A stretch of DNA of 10,378 bases from Anaerolineaceae bacterium (GCA_011620465.1 WOZC01000149.1:1-10378), one strand, 5' to 3'; counted from the first letter of the stretch, positions 1 to 7,421 are shown. A program made the numbers and translations. The notes: generated by a model not told the origin, from the sequence alone.

Positions 1-2220
1 TTCCCGATGGGCTTTGATGCCTTTGGTCTGCCGGCTGAAAATGCTGCCATCAAGCACAACATCCATCCAGGAAAATGGACTTATGCCAACATCGAGCGCA
101 TGCGCGGTCAACTCAAATCCATGGGCAACAGCTTTGACTGGCGTGCTGAGATCATCACTGCCGACCCCAAATACTATCGCTGGACGCAGTGGTTCTTCAA
201 CCAGTTTTACAAAAATGGTCTGGCATACCAAAAGTTTTCTCCCGTGGATTTCTGCCCCAACTGCAACACGACCCTGGCTCGCGAGCAGGTGCAAGGCGAG
301 GACCGCCACTGCGAACGCTGCGGCACACCAGTGATCCGCAAAGATCTGAATCAATGGTTCTTCCGCACTTCCAATTATTCCGAAGAACTTCTCAGTTACG
401 AAGGTCTCGACTGGCCGGAGATGATCAAAACCCTGCAGCGTAATTGGATTGGCAAATCCCAGGGTGCATCTGTGATCTTCAAAACTGAAGCCGGCGACCC
501 GATCGAGGTCTTCACAACCCGTCCTGACACGCTCTGGGGTGTTTCCTACATGGCGCTCTCCCCTGAACACCCTTTGGTGGAAAAGATCACCACGCCTGCA
601 CAATCAGATGAGGTACATGCCTACCAGGAACAAGCCAAACGCCAGTCCGACATCCAGCGCGAGTCTGTTACACGCGAAAAGACCGGCGTCTTCACCGGCG
701 GTTACGCGGTCAACCCGGTCTCTGGTGAACACATCCCGATTTGGGTGGCTGATTACGTGCTCATGAGTTACGGTACCGGGGCTATTATGGCTGTGCCGGC
801 TCACGACCAGCGAGATTTTGAATTTGCCCGTCAATTCGACCTGCCCATAAAAGTTGTTATTCACCCTAACGGGCAGGAGCCGATCTTACCGGAAGAAATG
901 ACCGAAGCAGTCGAAGCGCACGGTTCCATGATTAATTCCGGTCCGCTCACTGGCACCCCGGAAGAGGAGAGTTTTGATACTGCCTGCCGTTACATCGAGG
1001 AAATCGGTGTTGGCAAAAGCGCTACGAACTACCGCCTGCATGACTGGCTGATCAGCCGTCAGCGCTATTGGGGCGCGCCGATCCCGATTGTCTATTGCCA
1101 GCATTGCGGAGCGGTGCCCGTGCCCGATGAGCAATTGCCCGTACTGCTGCCGGACGACGTGGAATGGCTGCCAACTGGTGAAAGTCCGCTCAAACTGCAC
1201 CCCACCTGGCGTTTTACCACCTGCCCCAACTGTGGGGAGCCTGCTGAGCGGGAAACAGACACCATGGATACCTTCATGTGCTCCAGCTGGTACCACCTGC
1301 GCTATCTCAGCCCCGATTATGCTGAAGGTCCCTTCGATCCTGCCCAGTACGATTATTGGATGCCAGTCGATACCTATACCGGCGGCTCCGAGCATGCCAC
1401 CATGCACCTGATCTACACGCGCTTCTTCCACAAAGCTGCCCGGGATTGCGGCATCACCCTGGGTGATGAACCCATGCTGCAGCTGCGCAACCAGGGCATG
1501 GTATTGGGTGAAGACGGTGAAAAAATGAGCAAGAGCCGCGGCAACGTGGTGAACCCAGACGAGCTGGTGGCACGTTATGGTGCCGACACCGTTCGCGCTT
1601 ACATCATTTTCTTCTGTCGTTGGGAGCTGGGCGGACCCTGGTCCAGCACCGGTATCGAGGGCAACAGCCGCTGGCTGCGGCGAGTCTGGCACATGCTGCT
1701 GGAACCAGCCAATGGCAAGGCTGATTCAGACACATTGAGAGCGCTGCGCCGAAAGACACATCAGACCCTAAAGCGTGTGACTTACGATTTCGAGAATTTC
1801 GAATTCAATACCATCGTTTCCAGCCTGATGGAGCTGTTGAATGAAATGGGTCGTGCCAAAAATGCCGGCGCGTTTGGCTCAGATGAGTGGAACGAAGCTG
1901 CCGATATCTATCTGCGCATGCTGGCGCCGGTCTGCCCCCACATCGCCGAAGAATTGTGGGAACGCCTGGGCAAGCCATATTCAGTCCACACCCAACTCTG
2001 GCCGAATGTGGATGAAGAAGCAGCCAAAGACGAGATGATCACTCTGATCGTCCAGGTCAACGGAAAACTGCGCGACCGCATCATGGTTGAACCGGGAATC
2101 AGTGACGAAGAAGAGGAAAGGCTGGCACTGGCAAGCGAAACCGTCCAACAAGCCCTGGAAGGTCGTCCTGTGCGCAAAGTTATCGTTGTGCCAGGCAGAT
2201 TAGTGAATGTGGTTGGTTAG
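1..2220 (+). CDS. leuS: Leucyl-tRNA synthetase, 5'-truncated by the window edge
   Basis: Charges tRNA-Leu with leucine in the cytoplasm. The frame is open from base 1, and the first visible residues (FPMGFDAFGLPAENAA) match the segment that follows the HIGH signature in LeuRS, so roughly 75 N-terminal residues, including HIGH, lie outside the window. Counting from the Met at base 7, a CPNC...CERC zinc ribbon lies near residues 83-106. The CP1 editing domain follows, with TTRPDTLWG near 170 and GTGAIMAVPAHDQRDFEFA near 257-275. A second CQHC/CPNC pair flanks an inserted module, then come DTFMCSSWYHLRY and the KMSKS loop (bases 1522-1536), and the C-terminal anticodon-binding domain ends in VQVNGKLR and a terminal beta hairpin. 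It is a bacterial-type enzyme. No frameshift or missing motif is seen in the visible part. A terminator begins 13 bases after the stop. The identification is secure; the start is not visible. Confidence 0.97.
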   Translation, partial: FPMGFDAFGLPAENAAIKHNIHPGKWTYANIERMRGQLKSMGNSFDWRAEIITADPKYYRWTQWFFNQFYKNGLAYQKFSPVDFCPNCNTTLAREQVQGEDRHCERCGTPVIRKDLNQWFFRTSNYSEELLSYEGLDWPEMIKTLQRNWIGKSQGASVIFKTEAGDPIEVFTTRPDTLWGVSYMALSPEHPLVEKITTPAQSDEVHAYQEQAKRQSDIQRESVTREKTGVFTGGYAVNPVSGEHIPIWVADYVLMSYGTGAIMAVPAHDQRDFEFARQFDLPIKVVIHPNGQEPILPEEMTEAVEAHGSMINSGPLTGTPEEESFDTACRYIEEIGVGKSATNYRLHDWLISRQRYWGAPIPIVYCQHCGAVPVPDEQLPVLLPDDVEWLPTGESPLKLHPTWRFTTCPNCGEPAERETDTMDTFMCSSWYHLRYLSPDYAEGPFDPAQYDYWMPVDTYTGGSEHATMHLIYTRFFHKAARDCGITLGDEPMLQLRNQGMVLGEDGEKMSKSRGNVVNPDELVARYGADTVRAYIIFFCRWELGGPWSSTGIEGNSRWLRRVWHMLLEPANGKADSDTLRALRRKTHQTLKRVTYDFENFEFNTIVSSLMELLNEMGRAKNAGAFGSDEWNEAADIYLRMLAPVCPHIAEELWERLGKPYSVHTQLWPNVDEEAAKDEMITLIVQVNGKLRDRIMVEPGISDEEEERLALASETVQQALEGRPVRKVIVVPGRLVNVVG

Positions 2221-2233
2221 CCAATAAGCACAG

Positions 2234-2290
2234 GCCGGGTTCTGTACCTACCCCGCGTATTTACATGCGGAGTTGAACCCGGCATTTTTT
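2234..2290 (+). terminator. Nested-hairpin intrinsic terminator of leuS
   Basis: Arms 2234-2242 (GCCGGGTTC) and 2275-2283 (GAACCCGGC) form a perfect 9-bp outer stem. Inside it, 2253-2258 and 2265-2270 form a second 6-bp stem with one G-U pair. The outer stem is followed by T6 at 2285-2290. Position just after the leuS stop and the T-run make it a rho-independent terminator for leuS. Confidence 0.8.
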
Positions 2291-2344
2291 ATCGATCTGA
2301 GACTAGTGACACAAATTGTATGATGTGAGAACCTTTTTCGCTGC

Positions 2345-2371
2345 GGGGTGCCAATCTTGCGTGGCTACCCC
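2345..2371 (+). other. Bulged hairpin in the operon leader
   Basis: GGGGTGCCA (2345-2353) pairs with TGGCTACCCC (2362-2371), giving 4 + 5 base pairs interrupted by a single bulged base, with an 8-base loop. There is no T-run after it, so it is not an intrinsic terminator. It may be part of a structured leader or a chance fold. Confidence 0.35.
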
Positions 2372-2518
2372 AGATCGTGTCCTTTATAAACGATTGATGT
2401 CCGTGATCCTATCTCTTCTTTATCTTCATACAATTTTGGCTTACCAAATCATGCCCCCTTTATTTTCGGGTAAACTTAACAAATAGTTTGTCTGCCCGCC
2501 AGTTTGGCAGAATGCCCA

Positions 2519-2550
2519 CGAAATTTCGGGTTGAACACCTTTCCGATCGG
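2519..2550. promoter_or_regulatory. Two perfect palindromes just before the ribosome binding site
   Basis: CGAAATTTCG (2519-2528) and CCGATCGG (2543-2550) are perfect palindromes lying 14 bases apart and 20-50 bases upstream of the ATG at 2570. They could be operator half-sites or be chance; no known regulator motif is recognised. Confidence 0.25.
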
Positions 2551-2569
2551 TGATGAAATAGGAGAAAGT

Positions 2570-4201
2570 ATGAAAACCGTTGTAGCTGGTGCCTTGGGGG
2601 AATGTGTGCATGTTGCAGGGGTCAGTAATTTTCTTCGATTAGCTGAATCAGCTGGCTGGAGAACCATTTTTCTCGGTCCGGCTGTCCCGATCGAGACCTT
2701 TCTCGATGTTGCCCGGCGTGAAAATGCGGACCTGGTCGGCATTTCTTACCGTCTTACACCCGAAACCGGCGAGCGTCTCCTGGCTGAGTTTGCAGAAGCT
2801 GCTGCCGACTTGCATGAAAAAGGAGTGCGTTTTGCATTTGGCGGTACCCCGCCAGTTTCCCGCAAAGCTGAAGCCCTGGAAGGCTTTTTTGATCAAATCT
2901 TTGATGGAAGCCAAAGTCGCGAAGAAATATTGGCTTATCTGCGCGGGGAAAGCCTCGAATCATACGGAAAAATAACTTATCCCCAAAACACGATTGAGCG
3001 CATTCGTTGGAAGCAGCCCTACCCGCTTCTGCGCCACCATTTTGGTTTACCGACCATGACAGCCAGTATCGAAGGCATCCGTGAGATCTCTGAAGCCAAG
3101 GCATTGGATGTGATTTCACTCGGCACCGACCAAGATTCCCAGGAAAACTTCTTCCACCCCGAACGGCAAAATCCCCGTACGACTGGTGCCGGAGGTGTGC
3201 CTGTGCGTTCCGCTGAGGACTACCGCCAACTCTACCAGGCTTCCCGCGCTGGCAACTACCCCCTGATGCGCACCTATTCCGGCACGGATGACTTTATCCG
3301 CCTGGCTGAAATGTATGTGGAAACAATTAACATCGCCTGGTGTGCTATCCCGCTGTTCTGGTTCAACCTGATGGATGGTCGCGGACCGCTCACCCTGGAA
3401 GAATCCATCCGCGAACACCAAAACGTGATGTCGTGGTACGGTGAGCGCGGCATCCCGGTAGAACTGAACGAACCGCATCACTGGGGCATGCGCGACGCCC
3501 CGGATGTTATCTACGTTACATCCGCCTATCTTTCAGCATTTAACGCCAAAGCTTTTGGCGTCAAAGACTACATCGCCCAGTTGATGTTCAATAGTCCTCC
3601 CAATCTTTCGGACGCCATGGACCTGGCAAAAATGCTCGCGATCCTGGAAATGATTGCCCCTCTGGAAGATGAAAACTTTCATATTTGGCGGCAAACGCGT
3701 ACCGGCTTGCTCAGTTACCCCCTGGAAGACAACGCTGCCCGCGCCCACCTGGCAACCAGCATCTATTTGCAAATGGCACTGCACCCACACATCGTTCACA
3801 TTGTCGGTCACACCGAAGCCGATCACGCCGCCACTGCTGCAGACGTGATCGCTGCCAGCCTGGCTGCCCGGCGCAGCATCGAGAATGCTCTGGCTGGTCA
3901 GCCGGACATGACTGTTGACCCCAAGGTGCAGGCTCGCAAAAAACATCTGATCGAGCAAGCGCAGATTACTTTACAGGCTATCAAAAACATAACTTTGGAG
4001 AGCACCAATGACCCGTTTACAGACCCAGTGACGCTGAACAGAGCCGTGAAACTTGGCATCCTGGATGCTCCCCAACTGAAAAACAACCCCTTTGCTCCAG
4101 GGAAAATAAACACCCGTGTTTTGGATGGTGCGAGCGAAGCGGTTGACATCAATGGAGATCCGATCTCCGAACAAGTACGCTTAAAAGAATATCTGAATTG
4201 A
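2570..4201 (+). CDS. Cobalamin-binding protein with glutamate-mutase-E-like barrel
   Basis: A 543-residue soluble protein. ATG 2570 is chosen because GGAG (2561-2564) sits 5 bases before it and the B12 domain begins at once; the longer frame from 2504 has no such site. Residues 1-125 look like a B12-binding fold: CVHVAG with His14 as likely lower cobalt ligand, Ser59 in GISYRL and GG at 91-92, with the 41-residue H-to-S spacing typical of base-off/His-on domains. Residues ~150-543 resemble the E subunit of methylaspartate (glutamate) mutase: GTDDFIRLAE (238-247) matches GTPDSRLLAE. The EADHAATAADVIAASLAARR helix (416-435) and the C-terminal segment TLNRAVKLGILDAPQLKNNP (488-507) also align. 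Glutamate mutase normally has separate S and E chains, so this is a fusion with the B12 domain first. Residues at the Arg100, Arg149, Glu171, Tyr177 and Tyr181 positions of the clostridial enzyme appear not conserved. A B12-dependent rearrangement of an unknown substrate is likely; the exact reaction is unknown. Confidence 0.8.
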   Translation: MKTVVAGALGECVHVAGVSNFLRLAESAGWRTIFLGPAVPIETFLDVARRENADLVGISYRLTPETGERLLAEFAEAAADLHEKGVRFAFGGTPPVSRKAEALEGFFDQIFDGSQSREEILAYLRGESLESYGKITYPQNTIERIRWKQPYPLLRHHFGLPTMTASIEGIREISEAKALDVISLGTDQDSQENFFHPERQNPRTTGAGGVPVRSAEDYRQLYQASRAGNYPLMRTYSGTDDFIRLAEMYVETINIAWCAIPLFWFNLMDGRGPLTLEESIREHQNVMSWYGERGIPVELNEPHHWGMRDAPDVIYVTSAYLSAFNAKAFGVKDYIAQLMFNSPPNLSDAMDLAKMLAILEMIAPLEDENFHIWRQTRTGLLSYPLEDNAARAHLATSIYLQMALHPHIVHIVGHTEADHAATAADVIAASLAARRSIENALAGQPDMTVDPKVQARKKHLIEQAQITLQAIKNITLESTNDPFTDPVTLNRAVKLGILDAPQLKNNPFAPGKINTRVLDGASEAVDINGDPISEQVRLKEYLN

Positions 4202-4208
4202 GGAAAAA

Positions 4209-5312
4209 ATGGACAAGACTTATCGTTATGCCGTAATCGGCGCAGGTAATGGGGGAAAAGCAATGGCAGCTTACCTTGCATTATTGGGAATCCAGGTGAC
4301 TTTGTACAATCGTACTTCCAGACACGTGGAAATCATTCGGCTTCGTGGTGGTATCGACCTGGAAAGCCCAACCGAGCCGCATGGTTTTGGCAAGATTTAT
4401 AAAGTCACGGACAATATGGAAGAGGCTCTGCGTGAAGCGGATATTGTCATGGTTGTGGTGCCATCCTCCGCTCATTACGATATTGCCAAAGCTGCGGCAC
4501 CATTTTTGAGGGATGACCACATCGTTATCCTGAATCCTGGCCGCACAGGTGGCACGCTCGAGTTTCGCTACACCCTTGCACAGGAGAATTGCCCCGCGAA
4601 CCCGATCATCTCTGAGGCTGAAACTTTCATCTTTGCCAGCCGCTCCGAAGGACCAAGCCAGGCGCGCATCTTCCGCATTAAAGAAGCCGTGCCATTAGCC
4701 GCCTTGCCTGCTACGCGCACCGCCGAAGTTTTGGAAGCGATCCGACCAGCTTTCCCGCAGTTTATTGACGGTAAGAACGTTTTACAGACCGGGCTCAACA
4801 ATATGGGTGCCATCTTCCATCCCGCCCTGGCGTTGCTCAATGCCGGCTGGATCGAAGCCACCTCTGGAGATTTCCAGTTTTATGTCGATGGCGTCACGCC
4901 ATCGGTTGCCAAGGTTTTGGAAGTGCTCGATCGTGAGCGCGTTACTGTCGCTTCCGCCATTGGAATAAGAGCCAGGAATGCAATGGAATGGCTGGAACTG
5001 GCATACAACGCTACAGGAGAAAACCTTTACGAAGCCATGCATAATCAGACCGGATATTATGGGATCAAGGCACCGGGAACGCTCAACCACCGCTATATCA
5101 CGGAGGAAATTCCGATGAGCCTGGTACCGATCGCCTCTTTTGGGAGCACTTATGGCGTTTCGGTGAATGGCATCAACAGCATCATTAACCTGGCTTGTTT
5201 CATCCACGGCACTGATTACCGCCGTAAAGGTCGCACCGTAGAGAGGCTCGGAATCAAGGAGCTAAGTGTAGGTGAGTTGGTCAAATTCGTTGAAACCGGA
5301 GAACGAGATTAG
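4209..5312 (+). CDS. NAD(P)-dependent octopine/nopaline (opine) dehydrogenase family protein
   Basis: A 367-residue soluble oxidoreductase. The N-terminal Rossmann domain opens with VIGAGNGGKAMAAYLALLG (residues ~9-27), a GxGxxG-type dinucleotide-binding loop. VVVPSSAH (~80) and ILNPGRTGGTLEFR (~103) are typical of the family. The C-terminal octopine-dehydrogenase domain carries LNNMGAIFHP with His204, at the place of the catalytic His of octopine dehydrogenase, and APGTLNHRYITEEIP followed by SLVPIASFG. Known members reduce the imine of an amino acid and a 2-oxo acid, or run in reverse; the substrate here cannot be told. The ATG lies 7 bases after the upstream stop, and its AGGA site overlaps the A of that TGA stop, which suggests translational coupling to the mutase-like gene. 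A hairpin terminator lies 46 bases downstream. The family call is firm; the reaction is not. Confidence 0.87.
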   Translation: MDKTYRYAVIGAGNGGKAMAAYLALLGIQVTLYNRTSRHVEIIRLRGGIDLESPTEPHGFGKIYKVTDNMEEALREADIVMVVVPSSAHYDIAKAAAPFLRDDHIVILNPGRTGGTLEFRYTLAQENCPANPIISEAETFIFASRSEGPSQARIFRIKEAVPLAALPATRTAEVLEAIRPAFPQFIDGKNVLQTGLNNMGAIFHPALALLNAGWIEATSGDFQFYVDGVTPSVAKVLEVLDRERVTVASAIGIRARNAMEWLELAYNATGENLYEAMHNQTGYYGIKAPGTLNHRYITEEIPMSLVPIASFGSTYGVSVNGINSIINLACFIHGTDYRRKGRTVERLGIKELSVGELVKFVETGERD

Positions 5313-5316
5313 ATCG

Positions 5317-5331
5317 AAAAAAAAGGGGGGG
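5317..5331 (+). repeat. Adjoining A8 and G7 homopolymer runs
   Basis: Directly after the opine dehydrogenase stop codon come eight A (5317-5324) then seven G (5325-5331). It is non-coding. On the - strand it reads C7 T8 and lies beyond the hairpin that ends tkt. The run is prone to replication slippage and sequencing error. Confidence 0.9.
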
Positions 5332-5357
5332 TCATGTTTTTTCCGGGATGATTTAAA

Positions 5358-5380
5358 CAGGGCGGTAAGATACCGCCCTG
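5358..5380. terminator. Bidirectional hairpin between convergent genes
   Basis: CAGGGCGGTA (5358-5367) and TACCGCCCTG (5371-5380) form a perfect 10-bp stem around three bases. It lies 46 bases after the opine dehydrogenase stop and 29 bases after the tkt stop on the other strand. Flanks are only moderately T-rich in both directions (ATTTCT on +, TTTAAAT on -). Placement between convergent genes argues for shared termination. Confidence 0.72.
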
Positions 5381-5408
5381 ATTTCTAAATACTATTTCTG
5401 GATCGACC

Positions 5409-7421
5409 TCACTTGGAAAGCAATTCGCGGCATTTCTGCAACACGTTTTCCACGGTGAAACCAAATTCCTTGGACAAGATATCGTTGGGCGCGCTGGCAC
5501 CAAATCGGTCAAGCGTGATCATCTTGCCTTCTGATCCCACCCATTTATGCCATCCCAGGCTGGTTGCAGCTTCAACGGCAAGACGTGCTGTGACTTCAGG
5601 CATCATCACTTCATTTTGATAGGTTTCCGATTGTGCTTCAAACAACTCCCAACTGGGCATGGAGATCACGCGTACGCCAATGCCTTCATCTGCTAATGTT
5701 TCTGCTGCTTTGACAATTAGCTCAACTTCCGAACCGGTTGCCATCAAAATCAACCGAATCGGTCCAGGTCCCAGATCTGCCATCACGTAAGCACCCTTCT
5801 CTGTCGCTTCAGCACCGGCAAATTTGCTGCGGTCAAAAGTAGGCACAGCCTGTCGGGTCAGTGCCAGGAGTGTCGGTGCATGCCGTCGTTCGATGGCGAT
5901 TTTCCAGGCAACTGCGGTTTCATTCGCATCAGCCGGTCGCAATGTTACCAGGTTGGGGATGGCTCTAACTGAAGCAAGTTGCTCCACGGGCTGGTGCGTG
6001 GGACCGTCTTCGCCGACCATGAAACTGTCATGGCTAAAGACCCAAATACTTCCGGTATTCGATAGGGCGGATAACCGCAGCGCCGGGCGCAAATAATCTG
6101 AGAACACAAAAAATGTAGCCGCAAAGGAAATCAAGCCCCCATGTTGGTTGAGCCCATTATTGATCGCGCCCATGGCATGCTCCCGCACGCCGTAATTGAT
6201 CATGCGACCCATGTAACTATCCTTCTGGAAACCAACTGTATTTTCAATGACAGTCGAGTTTGATCCACTCAAATCTGCTGAGCCTCCTACCAACTCTGGC
6301 AGCACCCCTGCCAAAGCATTGATCACCTTACCGGATACCGATCGTGTCGCCATTCCTTTTTCGCTAGCAGGGAAGGTTGGCAAAGCGTCTTTCCAGTTTT
6401 CTGGAAGCTCCCCAGCCAACATGCGCTTTAATTCAGCACCCTTTGTAAGGTTGTTTCGATAATAACTCTCAAGGGTTGCGTTCCATTCAGCCTCAAGTTT
6501 TGCCCCTCGCGGGAGGGCTTCACGGAAGTGTTCAAGAACTGCATCGCTTACGTAAAACATCGCTTCAATTGGATATCCAAGCGCTTTTTTTGCTCCAGTT
6601 AATTCATCTTTGCTCGGTATTCCGCTATGAGCTGCCGGCTTGCCTCCCCAGGTTGGATAACCATAGCCAATGACCGTATGGCAAATTATCATGCTCGGTC
6701 GCGGATCTGCCTTTGCCCGGATGATCGCCTGGTCAATTTCAGCTACATTATTACCGTCCGAGACATGCAACACCTGCCAGCCATAAGCTTCATAGCGTTT
6801 AGCGCGATCTTCTGTAAAAGCAATGTCAGTCATCCCGTCAATTGTGACATTGTTGTCGTCATAGAAGCAGATCAGTTTCCCCAGACCCAGGTGCCCTGCC
6901 AGGGAAGAAGCCTCGGAGGTGACTCCTTCCATCAAGTCACCATCGCCGGCGATCACGTATGTGTAATGATCCACAATTTTTTCTTCAGCAGTGTTGTAAA
7001 CTGCTGTAAGGTGAGCCTCCGCAATTGCCATCCCCACAGCCGCCGCCAGCCCCTGACCCAACGGTCCGGTTGTCGTCTCAACCCCCTCAGTATGTCCAAA
7101 TTCTGGGTGCCCAGGGGTCAGGCTGCCCATCTGGCGGAATTGCTTCAACTGTTCCATCGTCATCGCTTCATAACCGGTCAGGTACAGGAGGCTGTAAAGC
7201 AGCATAGAGCCATGCCCGGCTGAAAGCACAAATCGGTCCCTGTTGAACCATTTAGAATTGGCAGGGTTAAAGCGCAAGTGACGGGTGAATAATGTGTACG
7301 CAATCGCTGCAGCACCCATCGGCATACCGGAATGCCCGGAGTTTGCCTTCTGGACTGCGTCAGCGGAGAGAAAACGGATGGAATTGATCGCTTCTTCCTG
7401 GAATGGAGTGTTTGCTTGCAT
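5409..7421 (-). CDS. tkt: Transketolase
   Basis: A full-length, 670-residue thiamine-diphosphate enzyme moving two-carbon ketol units between sugar phosphates in the non-oxidative pentose phosphate pathway, in the cytoplasm. The N-terminal ThDP-binding domain has NSGHSGMPMG (His30), LSAGHGSMLLY (His70), PGHPEF (His104), and the GDGDLMEG...N ThDP/metal motif (159-190). The pyrimidine-binding domain has NYGVREHAMGA with the catalytic Glu414, then HDSFMVGEDGPTHQPVEQL, whose His476 matches the conserved active-site His. A C-terminal transketolase domain follows. Length and motifs are normal. The ATG is preceded by AAGGAGA (minus strand, 7425-7431). It appears monocistronic: its own promoter sits between it and the ptsI terminator, and the convergent hairpin ends it. 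Confidence 0.97.
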   Translation of the reverse strand: MQANTPFQEEAINSIRFLSADAVQKANSGHSGMPMGAAAIAYTLFTRHLRFNPANSKWFNRDRFVLSAGHGSMLLYSLLYLTGYEAMTMEQLKQFRQMGSLTPGHPEFGHTEGVETTTGPLGQGLAAAVGMAIAEAHLTAVYNTAEEKIVDHYTYVIAGDGDLMEGVTSEASSLAGHLGLGKLICFYDDNNVTIDGMTDIAFTEDRAKRYEAYGWQVLHVSDGNNVAEIDQAIIRAKADPRPSMIICHTVIGYGYPTWGGKPAAHSGIPSKDELTGAKKALGYPIEAMFYVSDAVLEHFREALPRGAKLEAEWNATLESYYRNNLTKGAELKRMLAGELPENWKDALPTFPASEKGMATRSVSGKVINALAGVLPELVGGSADLSGSNSTVIENTVGFQKDSYMGRMINYGVREHAMGAINNGLNQHGGLISFAATFFVFSDYLRPALRLSALSNTGSIWVFSHDSFMVGEDGPTHQPVEQLASVRAIPNLVTLRPADANETAVAWKIAIERRHAPTLLALTRQAVPTFDRSKFAGAEATEKGAYVMADLGPGPIRLILMATGSEVELIVKAAETLADEGIGVRVISMPSWELFEAQSETYQNEVMMPEVTARLAVEAATSLGWHKWVGSEGKMITLDRFGASAPNDILSKEFGFTVENVLQKCRELLSK

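Larger units (their letters stand above)
2291..2569 (+). promoter_or_regulatory. Gene-free leader region upstream of the B12 mutase-like operon
   Basis: No convincing reading frame lies between the leuS terminator and the ATG at 2570. It must hold the promoter of the downstream operon, but no good -35/-10 pair is visible. The best isolated -10-like hexamers are TATGAT (2319-2324), TATAAA (2385-2390) and TACAAT (2429-2434), none with a fair TTGACA partner. It contains a bulged hairpin (2345-2371), a 6-bp hairpin TCTGCC/GGCAGA (2491-2496 / 2506-2511) and two short perfect palindromes near the start codon. I looked for a cobalamin riboswitch and did not find its conserved boxes. The regulatory role is inferred from position only. 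Confidence 0.45.

Noticed and set aside
886..1692. 268-codon open frame on the - strand inside leuS
   Set aside because: It lies wholly opposite strongly conserved leuS domains, has no ribosome site and encodes no recognisable protein; it is a shadow of codon usage.
2330..2400. TPP or cobalamin riboswitch suggested by GGGGTGCC and by the B12 gene downstream
   Set aside because: The thi-box elements CTGAGA and CCTGATCTGG, and the B12-box consensus, are not found; only the short GGGGTGCC string matches.
2504..2569. Upstream in-frame start that would lengthen the B12 protein by 22 residues
   Set aside because: No ribosome site stands before 2504, the extra residues look like translated leader, and ATG 2570 has GGAG at the right distance directly before the B12 fold.
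2221..2569. A full RNase P RNA gene on the - strand
   Set aside because: Only the 3'-end-like 12-mer is present; the universally conserved core box (GAGGAAAGTCC) and other regions are absent on either strand.
6627..7223. 198-codon open frame on the + strand inside tkt
   Set aside because: It is antisense to the conserved ThDP-binding domain of transketolase and shows no family features.
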